From positions 1 through 64,000 of the forward strand of contig JACPKQ010000016.1 in the NCBI GenBank assembly GCA_016186995.1: 64,000 nt of DNA, given 5' to 3'. The position numbers and the translations under genes were made by a program. Shown piece after piece: positions 39,624 through 48,359 of the stretch. The notes below the pieces were generated by a model. It was not told the DNA's origin. It ran no database searches and saw only the letters and a list, made by a program, of their open reading frames with translations. The number at the start of each line of letters is the position of its first letter. Position 1 is the stretch's first letter. The stretch comes from Deltaproteobacteria bacterium (GTDB lineage Bacteria; Bdellovibrionota; JACOXK01).

Positions 39624-39909
39624 GTATTTTATTTTAGCAAGTATTCTTTTTGCACTTGGAGTCACAGGTGTTCTTATGAGACGCAATCTTTTGGTTATTC
39701 TTATGTCTGTTGAGATCATGCTTGCAAGTAGTAATCTTGCTTTGATTGCAGCTTCTTCTCATGTTGGCAATTTACACGGACATATTTTTGTACTTTTTAA
39801 TATTGCTGTTGCCGCTGCTGAAGCAGCTGTAGGCCTTGCTTTGATTGTTATTATTTATAAAAATAAAAAGACCGAAAACGTTGATCAGTTTACATCACTT
39901 CACGGATAA
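39616..39909 (+). CDS. nuoK: NADH-quinone oxidoreductase subunit K (set 2)
   Basis: The 97-residue protein has three helices: ILASILFALGVTGVLMRRNL, LVILMSVEIMLASSNLALIA and AEAAVGLALIVIIYKNKK. The conserved Glu in SVEIMLAS and AAAEAAVGLA form the proton path. It overlaps nuoJ2. After it comes a 140-base gap before nuoL2, which is C-rich and carries no gene; this is the only sizeable gap within the nuo locus. Confidence 0.93.
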   Translation: MNEYFILASILFALGVTGVLMRRNLLVILMSVEIMLASSNLALIAASSHVGNLHGHIFVLFNIAVAAAEAAVGLALIVIIYKNKKTENVDQFTSLHG

Positions 39910-40049
39910 TTAAAAAAACAGCCCATCTAAAGCACCACCCCCAAACTGAAAACCCCAATCCCACTTCTGTCTTTAAAATTTCTTTACTTGCCAGCCCAAG
40001 AGGAGGCGTGTAGCTTTGTTCAAGTCATTGAGATTATAGGGGAAACCTG

Positions 40050-41927
40050 ATGTCTTCATACTTGATTTACGTTGCACTTTTAAGCCCTTTTTTAGGGTTT
40101 TTAATACAGATTTTTTTAGGTGGAAAGCTTTCCAAAACTATTTCTGGAACAATATCTTCTCTTGCTGTTTTTGTTTCGTTTTTAGCAAGTCTTTTTCTCT
40201 TTTTTGAGTTCCACAATGTCAGCTTTTCCCATACACTTTTCTCTTGGTTTGATATTGGAGATTTCAAAGCAGATTTTTCCGTAAAAATAGACCAGCTATC
40301 CCTTCTTATGATGCTTGTTGTAACAGGTATCAGTACTTTAATTCATATTTATTCAACAGGTTACATGCACGAAGATCCGCTTTTTTCTCGTTACTTTGGT
40401 TACTTAAATCTTTTTGTATTTATGATGCTTACCCTTATTATGGCAGACAATCTTCTTCTTATGTTTGTGGGCTGGGAGGGTGTTGGTTTGTGCTCTTATC
40501 TTTTGATTGGTTTTTGGTTTGAAGATGATTTTAAAGCTTTTTGTGGAAAAAAAGCATTTATTGTTAATAGAATTGGGGATGCTGCCTTTATTTTAGGAAT
40601 TTTTCTTATTTTTTCTTTATTTGGAACGCTTGAGTTTGAATCTCTTTACACTTCTACTTTAAACCGCTCCCCTGAAATGGGCTTTGGTCTTCTTTCTTGC
40701 ATCACTCTTTTTCTTTTTATAGGCGCAACAGGAAAAAGCGCACAAATTCCTCTTTATGTATGGTTACCAGATGCCATGGCAGGCCCAACCCCTGTTTCAG
40801 CTCTTATTCATGCTGCTACCATGGTAACAGCCGGTGTGTATATGATTTGTCGCTTGAGCTTTTTTTATGATCTAACACCCATTGTTCAAAATATTATTAT
40901 TGTGATCGGAATGGCTACAGCGATTCTTTCAGGACTGATTGCTCTTACACAAAAAGATATTAAAAAAGTTTTAGCTTATTCAACGGTTTCTCAATTGGGC
41001 TATATGTTTGTTGCAGCTGGCCTCGCAGCTTATGGGGCTGCCATGTTTCATCTGACAACACATGCTTTTTTCAAAGCCCTTCTTTTTCTTTGTTCAGGAA
41101 GTGTCATTCATGCCATGAACGGGGAGCAAGATATGTTTAAAATGGGCGGGCTTAAAAATGTCATGCCTATTACTTACCTTTCTTTTCTTGTGGGGGCCTT
41201 AGCGCTTTCAGGTATTCCCCCTTTGGCGGGTTTCTTCAGTAAAGATACTATACTTGCATTTGCCTTTGCAAAATCCCCCCTTCTTTGGGGATTAACTGCT
41301 TTCACAGCACTTCTCACTTCTTTTTATATTTTTAGAGCTTTATCTCTCACCTTTCATGGAAAATTAGGCAATATTCATGCTCATGAATCCCCTAGTTCTA
41401 TGACTGTTCCTCTTGTTTTGCTTTCTTGTGGAACATTGCTCGTTGGTTTTTTAGGACTACCCCCCATGTTTTCTCACCTTTTTCATGTTGAAAATCTGTT
41501 TGAAAAATTCTTGGGATGGGAATCCTCTCTTCACCTTTCAGGGCAAACAGAGTGGTTTTTGATGGGTGCGTGCTCAGCATTGGTCATACTCACCGCCTAC
41601 ACAGCCACAAAGCTTTTTAGTGGAGACAAAGCAAAAGTAACAGCGCTGAAAAACAAATTTTCAAAACTTCACACACTTTCAGAAAATAAATTTTATGTGG
41701 ATGAGTTTTACGATCTTGTTTTTGTGAAAACTGCACACAAGAAAGCTCAGTTTTTTTGGGAAAAAATTGATATTTTTGTGATTGATGGAATAGTCAACGG
41801 CGTTGGATCACTAGGAAGAAATCTTTCAATACTCTTGAGCCTTATTCAAACGGGAAGGGTCATTAATTATGCCTTTATGATGTTTTTAGGTATGATTTTA
41901 ATTCTTCTTTATTTAGTGAAGTTGTAA
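40050..41927 (+). CDS. nuoL: NADH-quinone oxidoreductase subunit L (set 2)
   Basis: The 625-residue antiporter-like subunit has a standard length. Motifs: GWEGVGLCSYLLIGFWFEDD, TGKSAQIPLYVWLPDAMAGP, PVSALIHAATMVTAGVYMIC and DIKKVLAYSTVSQLGYMF, plus FKMGGLKNVMPIT. It ends with the long lateral helix region and a final membrane helix. Compared with NuoL1 it lacks the hydrophilic insertion, so it shows the native architecture. The stop runs directly into nuoM2. Confidence 0.94.
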   Translation: MSSYLIYVALLSPFLGFLIQIFLGGKLSKTISGTISSLAVFVSFLASLFLFFEFHNVSFSHTLFSWFDIGDFKADFSVKIDQLSLLMMLVVTGISTLIHIYSTGYMHEDPLFSRYFGYLNLFVFMMLTLIMADNLLLMFVGWEGVGLCSYLLIGFWFEDDFKAFCGKKAFIVNRIGDAAFILGIFLIFSLFGTLEFESLYTSTLNRSPEMGFGLLSCITLFLFIGATGKSAQIPLYVWLPDAMAGPTPVSALIHAATMVTAGVYMICRLSFFYDLTPIVQNIIIVIGMATAILSGLIALTQKDIKKVLAYSTVSQLGYMFVAAGLAAYGAAMFHLTTHAFFKALLFLCSGSVIHAMNGEQDMFKMGGLKNVMPITYLSFLVGALALSGIPPLAGFFSKDTILAFAFAKSPLLWGLTAFTALLTSFYIFRALSLTFHGKLGNIHAHESPSSMTVPLVLLSCGTLLVGFLGLPPMFSHLFHVENLFEKFLGWESSLHLSGQTEWFLMGACSALVILTAYTATKLFSGDKAKVTALKNKFSKLHTLSENKFYVDEFYDLVFVKTAHKKAQFFWEKIDIFVIDGIVNGVGSLGRNLSILLSLIQTGRVINYAFMMFLGMILILLYLVKL

Positions 41928-43535
41928 ATGGATTTATTGTTAAAACATTTTTTAAGCATTACTATTTTCTTACCGGCCCTTTTTGGCCTTTTTCTTTTTT
42001 TTATACCTCAAAGTAAAACAAGGTTTTTAAAATTTGTTTCTTTAAACGGAAGTATTCTTACCTTTTTAATGACCCTTGGCATTTTGTGTTATTTTACAGG
42101 AACGGCTGAAGTACAATTTGTTGAAAAATATTCCTGGATACCTCTTTTTGGGGTTTCTTATTTTATTGGTATCGATGGTTTAAGCCTTTATCTTTTTATT
42201 CTTACAAGTTTTTTGACACCCCTTGTTCTTCTTTATGTATCTCCTGAAGAAAAAAAGCTAAAACCCTTTTTGATTCTTATTTTATTTTTAGAAACGGCTA
42301 TGCTCGGTACTTTTGCAGCGCTTGACCTTATTCTTTTCTACATTTTTTGGGAGGCCATGCTCATCCCCATGTATTTTATGATTGGAGTGTGGGGTGGGGA
42401 AGAAAGGCTGTACGCAACGATCAAGTTTTTGCTTTATACCATTCTAGGAAGCTTCTTAATGTTAGTTGCCTTGATTGCACTTGTGATGATTCACCATTCA
42501 ACAACAGGTGTTTTTACAACAAATCTTTTAAAACTTTATGGCACACCATTAGGCTCTTTAGAAATGTGGTTGTTTTTAGGATTTGCTCTTGCCTTTCTTA
42601 TTAAAGTGCCCCTTTTTCCTTTTCATACATGGTTGCCTGATGCACACGTTCAGGCTCCCACAGAAGGAAGCGTCATTTTAGCAGGGATTTTACTTAAAAT
42701 GGGTATGTATGGACTTTTTCGTTTTGCTTTGCCTTTATTCCCTCAAGCAAGCATGGCGGTGACACCTTATGTTGTTACCCTTGCGCTTATAGGAATTATT
42801 TATGGTGCTTTTCTGGCCTGGGCTCAAAAAGATCTTAAAAAACTTGTGGCCTATTCAAGTGTCAGTCACTTAGGTTATGCAGTGCTAGGGCTTTTTGTTT
42901 TAAACCATACAGGGGTTACAGGAAGCTTAGTTCAAAATATCTCTCACGGGCTTGCCACAGGGGCACTCTTTTTTATTGTTGGAATGATTTACAAACGTAC
43001 TCACACAAAGAAAATTGAAGAATTGGGTGGGCTTGCAAGTTCATGTCCTAAACTTTTCTTTTTCTTTCTCATTGCAACATTGGCAAGTATTGGTTTACCC
43101 CTTACAAGTGGTTTTGTAGGTGAGATCCTTTGTCTTTTTGGAGCTTTCCAAGAATATGGCGTACAGGGTTTTGCGTGGGGTGGGGAAACTTTGATCAACA
43201 TAAGAAATATTATTTTTGGAACAGTGGGCATTCTTGGCGTACTTATGGGTGCTATCTACATGCTTAATATGTTTCAAAAAGTAATGTTTGGAAAACCAAA
43301 ATTTGAAGATTTGAAAGATCTTGAATGGAAAGAGGTTTTAGTTTTAACACCTTTAATTATTATGATTTTCTCAATTGGGGTGTACCCAAAATTGCTCACA
43401 AACAAGATGGAAAATTCTATCGATCATCTTGTTAAAAACGTTTATAAATATTCGTTAACAACTTTGTCATTCCCACCCGAAGCTCTCGGCACAAGCGGGA
43501 ACCCAGAAAGCGAAGCTACCTCTAAAAAGGATTAA
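41928..43535 (+). CDS. nuoM: NADH-quinone oxidoreductase subunit M (set 2), with repeat-derived C-terminus
   Basis: The 535-residue subunit has FYIFWEAMLIPMYFMIGVWG, IKVPLFPFHTWLPDAHVQAP with EGSVILAGILLKMG, and KKLVAYSSVSHLGYAVLGLF. The last 23 residues are unlike other NuoM proteins: LSFPPEALGTSGNPESEATS is encoded by an R2 repeat and closely resembles residues 51-70 of the TadE-like protein at 7164. The repeat is in the same reading frame and orientation in both. The native C-terminus probably ended just before it, so the addition is likely tolerated at the end of the protein. Confidence 0.93.
   Translation: MDLLLKHFLSITIFLPALFGLFLFFIPQSKTRFLKFVSLNGSILTFLMTLGILCYFTGTAEVQFVEKYSWIPLFGVSYFIGIDGLSLYLFILTSFLTPLVLLYVSPEEKKLKPFLILILFLETAMLGTFAALDLILFYIFWEAMLIPMYFMIGVWGGEERLYATIKFLLYTILGSFLMLVALIALVMIHHSTTGVFTTNLLKLYGTPLGSLEMWLFLGFALAFLIKVPLFPFHTWLPDAHVQAPTEGSVILAGILLKMGMYGLFRFALPLFPQASMAVTPYVVTLALIGIIYGAFLAWAQKDLKKLVAYSSVSHLGYAVLGLFVLNHTGVTGSLVQNISHGLATGALFFIVGMIYKRTHTKKIEELGGLASSCPKLFFFFLIATLASIGLPLTSGFVGEILCLFGAFQEYGVQGFAWGGETLINIRNIIFGTVGILGVLMGAIYMLNMFQKVMFGKPKFEDLKDLEWKEVLVLTPLIIMIFSIGVYPKLLTNKMENSIDHLVKNVYKYSLTTLSFPPEALGTSGNPESEATSKKD
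43464..43520 (+). repeat. Repeat R2, coding copy at the end of nuoM2
   Basis: TTGTCATTCCC, then GGCACAAGCGGGAACCCAG, matches the coding copy in the TadE-like gene (7461-7520) along about 57 bases, including the frame. The ends are the R2 arms (AATGACA and GGATTCCCGC on the other strand). It adds about 20 residues to the protein C-terminus. Confidence 0.8.
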
Positions 43536-43536
43536 A

Positions 43537-44952
43537 ATGGTAGAAACAAGTTTAAAATTGATGCCACTTCTTGCTCTTGCAGGTGGATCTTTTTTAGTTT
43601 TACTTTACGAAGTTTTTTCAAAAAAATTAAAATCCTATTCTTTTTTTCTTTCACTTCTTATTCTTGGTATAAGCGGTTATTATATAATAACTCTTTTTGG
43701 AAGCGGTGAAATCACTCTTTTTGAAGGATTTCTCACCCTTAATAATTACTGGCTTTTTGTAGCAGGCCTTATTGTTTTTGTAAGTTTCTTTACCCTTCTT
43801 CTTTCTTACCCTTACAAAGGTCTTAAAAATGAATACTACTTTCTTATTTTAATAGCAGCGCTTGGCATGAGTCTTATCCCTGCAACATGGAATTTTTTGA
43901 CTCTCTTTTTAGGAGTAGAACTTCTTTCTCTTTGTTTTTATATTCTTGTAACATACCAAACCAGTAATTTGAGAGCCAATGAAGCAGCTCTTAAATATTT
44001 TATATTGGGCGCTTTTGCAGCTGGTTTTTTTGTTTTTGGAATTGCTCTTATTTATGCAGCGACAGGCTCTTTCTCAATGAAAGATACATCTTCTATACTT
44101 CTTACCCCGGAAGTAAATATGACTTACCTCACAATAGGGATTGCTTTTATAATTGTGGCTTTAGGTTTTAAAATAGCATCTGCTCCTTTTCACATGTGGA
44201 CACCTGATGCCTATGAAGGAGCTCCAACACCCATTACTTCTTTTATGGCAACAGGGGTTAAAGTTGCTGCCTTTGCAGCTCTTTATCAGATCTTTTTTGT
44301 TTACTTGGCTCCGCTTAAAACACATTGGGAGTTTGTCTTTTATGCTTTGTGTATTTTAACCATGTTTGTTGGAAATTTAGGGGCTCTTATTCAAAAAAAT
44401 GTGAAAAGACTTTTAGCTTATTCTTCTATTGCTCATGCAGGTTATCTCCTCATTCCTTTTGTAAGCTATACTTTTAATACAAAAATAGAGGCATCCACTT
44501 CTCTTTTTTATTATTTAGTTATTTACTGCATTATGAACATCGGTGCTTTTGCAATTGTTATTGCTTTAGGTCAAGAAGACATAGATGATTATGCAGGGCT
44601 TAGCTCCAAAAAACCTTTGACCGCTTTAGTTTTTTCGCTTTTTCTTCTTTCTTTAGCAGGTTTTCCACCCACAGCAGGATTTTTAGCTAAGTTTTTTATT
44701 TTTGCTGCAGCTCTTCAAACAAAATTTTATTGGCTCGTTGTTTTAGCTGTTATTAACGCTTTTATAGCCATTTATTACTACACAAAAATTATTGTCACTA
44801 TGTATATGAAAGAATCTGAAGTATCCGAGACAAAAACATCTTTTCACCCTTTACTTATTGTGACTCTTGTTATTATGGCAGCACTCACACTTTACCTAGG
44901 CATAAAACCAGATCTTCTTTTAAATTTAATCAAAAACTCTTTGTTTTTTTAA
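43537..44952 (+). CDS. nuoN: NADH-quinone oxidoreductase subunit N (set 2)
   Basis: The 471-residue antiporter-like subunit ends the locus. Motifs: LGVELLSLCFYILVTYQTSN, KIASAPFHMWTPDAYEGAPT, PITSFMATGVKVAAFAALYQ and KRLLAYSSIAHAGYLLIPF. It starts one base after the nuoM2 stop. The gene ends within a hairpin (44949-44985) that can serve as a bidirectional terminator for nuo and the convergent gene. With L2 and M2 it forms the pumping arm of set 2. Confidence 0.93.
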   Translation: MVETSLKLMPLLALAGGSFLVLLYEVFSKKLKSYSFFLSLLILGISGYYIITLFGSGEITLFEGFLTLNNYWLFVAGLIVFVSFFTLLLSYPYKGLKNEYYFLILIAALGMSLIPATWNFLTLFLGVELLSLCFYILVTYQTSNLRANEAALKYFILGAFAAGFFVFGIALIYAATGSFSMKDTSSILLTPEVNMTYLTIGIAFIIVALGFKIASAPFHMWTPDAYEGAPTPITSFMATGVKVAAFAALYQIFFVYLAPLKTHWEFVFYALCILTMFVGNLGALIQKNVKRLLAYSSIAHAGYLLIPFVSYTFNTKIEASTSLFYYLVIYCIMNIGAFAIVIALGQEDIDDYAGLSSKKPLTALVFSLFLLSLAGFPPTAGFLAKFFIFAAALQTKFYWLVVLAVINAFIAIYYYTKIIVTMYMKESEVSETKTSFHPLLIVTLVIMAALTLYLGIKPDLLLNLIKNSLFF

Positions 44953-44985
44953 TGTGGTTGGCTCTCAAAGCGGCTGGCACATTAA
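44949..44985. terminator. Bidirectional terminator between nuoN2 and HTH gene
   Basis: TTAATGTG (44949-44956) pairs with CACATTAA (44978-44985), enclosing a short GC-rich loop. A T-run follows on the plus side (AAGTTTTTTTAAA), and the run of A on the other strand (from TTTTTTT before the stem) serves the minus side. It lies between two convergent genes. Stem is short (8 bp) but well placed. Confidence 0.5.
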
Positions 44986-45293
44986 TAAGTTTTTTTAAAG
45001 CTTCTGAGCTTGACGTAGCCTGCAACAACTTTTTCTGGATTAAGCCCAATATATTTGGAATACTGTCTTAAAAACCCTTTAAGATAAACAAGGGCAGGAA
45101 ATACATCTAAATCTTCCTCTTCAATAGCTCTTAAATAGTTTTTCCCAACTCGAGTTTTATCTGCAATTTCATCTAACGAAATCTTTCGAAACTCTCTTAC
45201 TTGTCTTAAAAACTCACCTGTAAAGAACTCTTTTTGATTCATTTCACTTTCAAAAGAATGAACACTTTGTTCTGAAGTCAGTTCTTCACTCAT
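44982..45293 (-). CDS. RodZ-type helix-turn-helix protein
   Basis: The 103-residue protein has an acidic N-terminal tail (MSEELTSEQSVHSFESEMNQ) and a HTH domain of the RodZ/HTH_25 type: FLRQVREFRKISLDEIADKT, RVGKNYLRAIEEEDLDVFPA and LVYLKGFLRQYSKYIGLNPE. The motif with ...YLRAIEE and LKGFLRQYSKYIGL is typical of the family found in RodZ and small relatives. Unlike full RodZ it has no membrane segment or C-terminal domain, so it could be a soluble cytoskeletal or regulatory partner. It is convergent with nuo and divergent from the glycosyltransferase gene. Confidence 0.75.
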   Translation of the reverse strand: MSEELTSEQSVHSFESEMNQKEFFTGEFLRQVREFRKISLDEIADKTRVGKNYLRAIEEEDLDVFPALVYLKGFLRQYSKYIGLNPEKVVAGYVKLRSFKKTY

Positions 45294-45344
45294 AATGACG
45301 AAACACTAATCAAACGTGTTGTTTAAGTCAATCAAACAGGCCTT

Positions 45345-45373
45345 TTGACAATGGCATAAAACATAACTAAAAA
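45345..45373 (+). promoter_or_regulatory. Candidate promoter before the glycosyltransferase
   Basis: TTGACA at 45345-45350, 17 bases of spacer and TAAAAA at 45368-45373 form a possible sigma-70 promoter. The downstream ATG at 45382 leaves a very short leader, and the -10 match is modest, so this remains a guess. Confidence 0.3.
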
Positions 45374-45381
45374 CTCATCTC

Positions 45382-46218
45382 ATGCCAAAAGTTTCTATTA
45401 TTATTCCTACTCACAACCGAGCACTTTTTGTAAAAGAAGCTATTCAATCTATCCTCTGTCAAACCTTTCAAGATTTTGAACTCATTGTTGTTGATGATGG
45501 CTCTCATGATCATACTTTTGAGACACTTCATACCTTTAAAGACAAAATGATTTATCATTACCAAAAAAACAAAGGTGTCAGTGCTGCAAGAAATAAGGGT
45601 ATTTCTCTAGCTAAAGGCGACTGGGTTTGTTTTCTTGATTCTGATGATCTTTGGACAAAGGAGAAACTTCAAATACAACTTAAAGAAACTGAAAACAGTG
45701 GTTTTCTTGTTTCTTACACAGAAGAAATCTGGCATCGAAAAGGAAAAAGAGTCAATCCTAAAGATAAACATCAAAAGTTTTCTGGCTATATTTATGAAAA
45801 ATGCCTTCCTCTTTGCATTATTAGCTCTTCTTCGGTCATGATTCATAAATCTGTTTTTGGAAAGGCGGGGTTTTTTGATGAAAGCCTCCCCGCCTGCGAA
45901 GATTATGATTTATGGCTTAGAATTTCAGCACATTTCCCTATACATCTTATTCGGAAACCACTCATTATCAAAAGAAATGGTCATGAAGAACAACTTTCTC
46001 AAAAATATTGGGGATTAGACCGCTTTCGCATTCTAGCATTGGAAAAAATGCTTTTATCTCACAAGATCTCTTCTTATGAAAAAAAGAAAACCCTTGAAGA
46101 GCTCTATTGTAAAAGTCGCATTTTTGCCCAGGGTGCCCTTAAGAGGAAAAAAATCTTAGAAGGGGCCCATTATTATCAAAAAACTCTTAAAGCTCAGTTT
46201 AAGCTGACTTTTACTTGA
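45382..46218 (+). CDS. Family 2 glycosyltransferase
   Basis: The 278-residue protein has a GT-A fold core typical of GT2: VSIIIPTHNRALFVKEAIQS, the nucleotide-sugar site VVDDGSHDHT, then YHYQKNKGVSAARNKGISLA and the metal-binding FLDSDDLWTKEKLQ. Further on lies a catalytic-type CEDYDLWLRISAHFP. It lacks membrane segments and probably transfers a sugar to lipid-linked glycans or other acceptors; the specific substrate cannot be told. It lies just upstream of pilM on the same strand (33 bases apart), so it may share transcription with the pilus operon or glycosylate pilin, but this is not proven. Confidence 0.88.
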   Translation: MPKVSIIIPTHNRALFVKEAIQSILCQTFQDFELIVVDDGSHDHTFETLHTFKDKMIYHYQKNKGVSAARNKGISLAKGDWVCFLDSDDLWTKEKLQIQLKETENSGFLVSYTEEIWHRKGKRVNPKDKHQKFSGYIYEKCLPLCIISSSSVMIHKSVFGKAGFFDESLPACEDYDLWLRISAHFPIHLIRKPLIIKRNGHEEQLSQKYWGLDRFRILALEKMLLSHKISSYEKKKTLEELYCKSRIFAQGALKRKKILEGAHYYQKTLKAQFKLTFT

Positions 46219-46251
46219 GCGTTCTATCGCAACGTTGTAGAGTGAAGGTAT

Positions 46252-47265
46252 ATGGCTCTTATTTCGAAAAAGATTACAATAGGTTGTGATATTGGTGCTC
46301 ACTCTATTAAATGGGCAGAAGTTCAACAAAAGGGTTCAGAATACCGCCTTCTTTCTTTTTATGAAAAACCCCTTCCTCATAATGCAATAGTCAATGGCAA
46401 AATTAGAGATTTTGCAGCCGTTGCCAAAAGTCTTAAAGAAATCGTCAAAAAATCAAAAAAACCCAAAAAAATATGTATTTCTATTCAAGGCTCTCAAGTT
46501 GTTACTAAAAAAATTCAGGTTCCAAGCTTCACACGTGAAGAAAGCACACCTTGCATTGAATGGGAAATCGAACAATACATTCCTTTTGATAAAGAAGGTG
46601 TCTACCTTGATTATTATAAATTAGGAGATTCTCATGTTGTTTTTGTCGCGGCCGAAAAAAATCTGGTAGATACTTACACACAGTTTTTAACAGATCTTGA
46701 AACCCCTGTAGATACCGTTGAAACAAATTGTATGGCATTAGAAAAAATCTGGAAAACAAACTATCCAGAAGATTTTGATAAAACAGCAGCTATCATTTCA
46801 CTTGGGGCAAGCTATTCAGAGCTTTCTATCTTTCAAAACCACCATTTACATTGGAATTATCCCATATTTTCAAATGGAAGTACGCTCACCCACATGATTC
46901 AAAAAAAACTTAAACTGACTTTTGAAGAGGCTGAAAATCTCAAACAAGGTGCCCAAGATAAAGCTCCAAAAGAAATAGATGATGTGATTTTTGAATATTT
47001 GGATGAAATGGGAGAAGAGGTTTTAAAAGCTTTAAAAACATTTATATCTTTTGAGCCTTCTGTATCTTTAGATAAAATATACATTACAGGCGGGGTTTCA
47101 AAAATGGGGGATTTAGTTTCTCGATTGAGTGAAAAATGTGGCTTTCAACTTATACCTTTAGAAATTTTCAAAAATATCAAAAAACACAAAAAGCTTAACA
47201 TTAAATCACTTAACAGTGTGGAGAAACAAGCAGCGATAGCTGTAGGGTTGGCCCTAAGAACATAA
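46252..47265 (+). CDS. pilM: Type IV pilus assembly protein PilM
   Basis: PilM is a cytoplasmic actin-like ATPase that binds PilN in the alignment complex. The 337-residue protein has the ASKHA-like start ITIGCDIGAHSIKWAEVQ, then VKKSKKPKKICISIQGSQVV, the PilM motif CIEWEIEQYIPFDKEGVYLD, VFVAAEKNLVDTY, VETNCMALEK, IISLGASYSELSIF and a late ITGGVSKMGDLVSRLSEKCG. It heads the plus-strand operon pilM-N-O-P-Q. The stop overlaps the pilN start. Length and motifs match the family. Confidence 0.93.
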   Translation: MALISKKITIGCDIGAHSIKWAEVQQKGSEYRLLSFYEKPLPHNAIVNGKIRDFAAVAKSLKEIVKKSKKPKKICISIQGSQVVTKKIQVPSFTREESTPCIEWEIEQYIPFDKEGVYLDYYKLGDSHVVFVAAEKNLVDTYTQFLTDLETPVDTVETNCMALEKIWKTNYPEDFDKTAAIISLGASYSELSIFQNHHLHWNYPIFSNGSTLTHMIQKKLKLTFEEAENLKQGAQDKAPKEIDDVIFEYLDEMGEEVLKALKTFISFEPSVSLDKIYITGGVSKMGDLVSRLSEKCGFQLIPLEIFKNIKKHKKLNIKSLNSVEKQAAIAVGLALRT

Positions 47266-47795
47266 TGCCACAACTCAATCTTTATAAAAAAGCCCCTTCT
47301 CAAAGTACCCTTAAATTTTGGCTTATCTTATGTCTGTGTCTTTTAGGAGAAACTCTTTTATTTATTTATCTTACAAGCCTTCAAGATAGTAGGGTGGCTT
47401 CACTTCAAGAACAACATGAAACGTTTGCCAAAAATGAACAAAGGCTTGCTAATAAACTTGAAATTGAGCGAAAAAAACTTCTTTCAAAAGTACCGCCGCC
47501 TATTCAGAAAATTTCAATGCAAGAAGTTATTGAGAGCAAAAAAAGATCTATTGAGCTTCTTCAAAAAGTAACAATAACTCTTCCACGCCAAGCCTGGCTT
47601 GAGAAAATTGAAGAGGAAAGTGATCACTTTAAAATAGTTGGGTTTGCACTTAATCACGAGATGATTTCAAACTATATTGATAATCTTGAAAAAACAAACG
47701 AGTTTTATGAAATTAATTTACTTTATTCAGAAAAACAAATAAAAACACGTATTCATAAATTCGCTATAACGTGTTTTTATAAAAAAAGAACATGA
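47265..47795 (+). CDS. pilN: Type IV pilus assembly protein PilN
   Basis: The 176-residue inner-membrane protein has a short cytoplasmic start (MPQLNLYKKAPSQSTLK), in place of the common INLLP motif, then one membrane segment (FWLILCLCLLGETLLFIYL) and a periplasmic coiled-coil-plus-beta domain with ITLPRQAWLEKIEEESDHFK and KIVGFALNHEMISNYIDNLE. In the type IV pilus alignment complex PilN pairs with PilO and contacts PilM through the cytoplasmic tail. It overlaps pilM by one base and pilO by four bases, so the three are coupled. Confidence 0.9.
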   Translation: MPQLNLYKKAPSQSTLKFWLILCLCLLGETLLFIYLTSLQDSRVASLQEQHETFAKNEQRLANKLEIERKKLLSKVPPPIQKISMQEVIESKKRSIELLQKVTITLPRQAWLEKIEEESDHFKIVGFALNHEMISNYIDNLEKTNEFYEINLLYSEKQIKTRIHKFAITCFYKKRT

Positions 47796-48322
47796 ATCAA
47801 AGTTTAAAACAAAAGTTGATTGTTGTGCTTTGTATTTGCTTTCTAGCACTGATCTATTTTTCGCTTATTTATTCACCAACACAGGATGTACAACTGACTT
47901 TAGAATCAAACATTAAAAAACTTGATGGGCTTACCACCCAACACAAAAAAGAATTGGAAGAGCTTGAAAAACGTGTTTCTTTGCCCTCTGACAAAAAAGA
48001 TATGGATTCTACCATTTCTCATGCTTTACCTAACAAAGTTGAAGTCGCAAGCTTTCTTAAAGACATTTCAAAAATAGGACAAAGTCTTAAAATTCAATTT
48101 TTAGAATTTAGACCCCAAGAAAAAGTTCAAAAAACTAATTATATTCTCATTCCTTTTCATGTTAAAATTCAAGGCAAGTTTCCACAAGTACTTGGATTCT
48201 TTGACAAAATTACCGACACTGATAAACTGATTACAGTAAGTGGGTTAAAGTTAACGTTGGCAGAAAAAGATGCATCGTTAGTTAAAGCAGATGCTGTTAT
48301 AACAACGTTTCAAAGATTCTAA
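47792..48322 (+). CDS. pilO: Type IV pilus assembly protein PilO
   Basis: The 176-residue protein has one N-terminal membrane segment (LIVVLCICFLALIYFSLIY) followed by a coiled coil (LESNIKKLDGLTTQHKKELE) and a ferredoxin-like periplasmic domain with LPNKVEVASFLKDISKIGQ, LKIQFLEFRPQEKVQKTNYI and FHVKIQGKFPQVLGFFDKI. It forms the PilN-PilO periplasmic frame connecting to PilP and the secretin. The start overlaps pilN by four bases. After its stop an R3 repeat (48323-48352) separates it from pilP. Confidence 0.9.
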   Translation: MNQSLKQKLIVVLCICFLALIYFSLIYSPTQDVQLTLESNIKKLDGLTTQHKKELEELEKRVSLPSDKKDMDSTISHALPNKVEVASFLKDISKIGQSLKIQFLEFRPQEKVQKTNYILIPFHVKIQGKFPQVLGFFDKITDTDKLITVSGLKLTLAEKDASLVKADAVITTFQRF

Positions 48323-48352
48323 CCCTTCACTTTGTTCAGGGTGACAGGGGCA
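48323..48352 (+). repeat. Repeat R3 copy between pilO and pilP
   Basis: CCCTTCACTTTGTTCAGGGT followed by GACAGGGGC is an R3-type repeat with arms ACCCT and AGGGT. It sits directly after the pilO stop. Its tail and the next bases (GGCAGAGGG) lie just before the pilP ATG and provide the likely ribosome binding site. Confidence 0.6.
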
Positions 48353-48359
48353 GAGGGCA

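Noticed and set aside
39910-40049. Possible small gene between nuoK2 and nuoL2
   Set aside because: The 140-base C-rich gap has no frame of meaningful length and no clear hairpin terminator.
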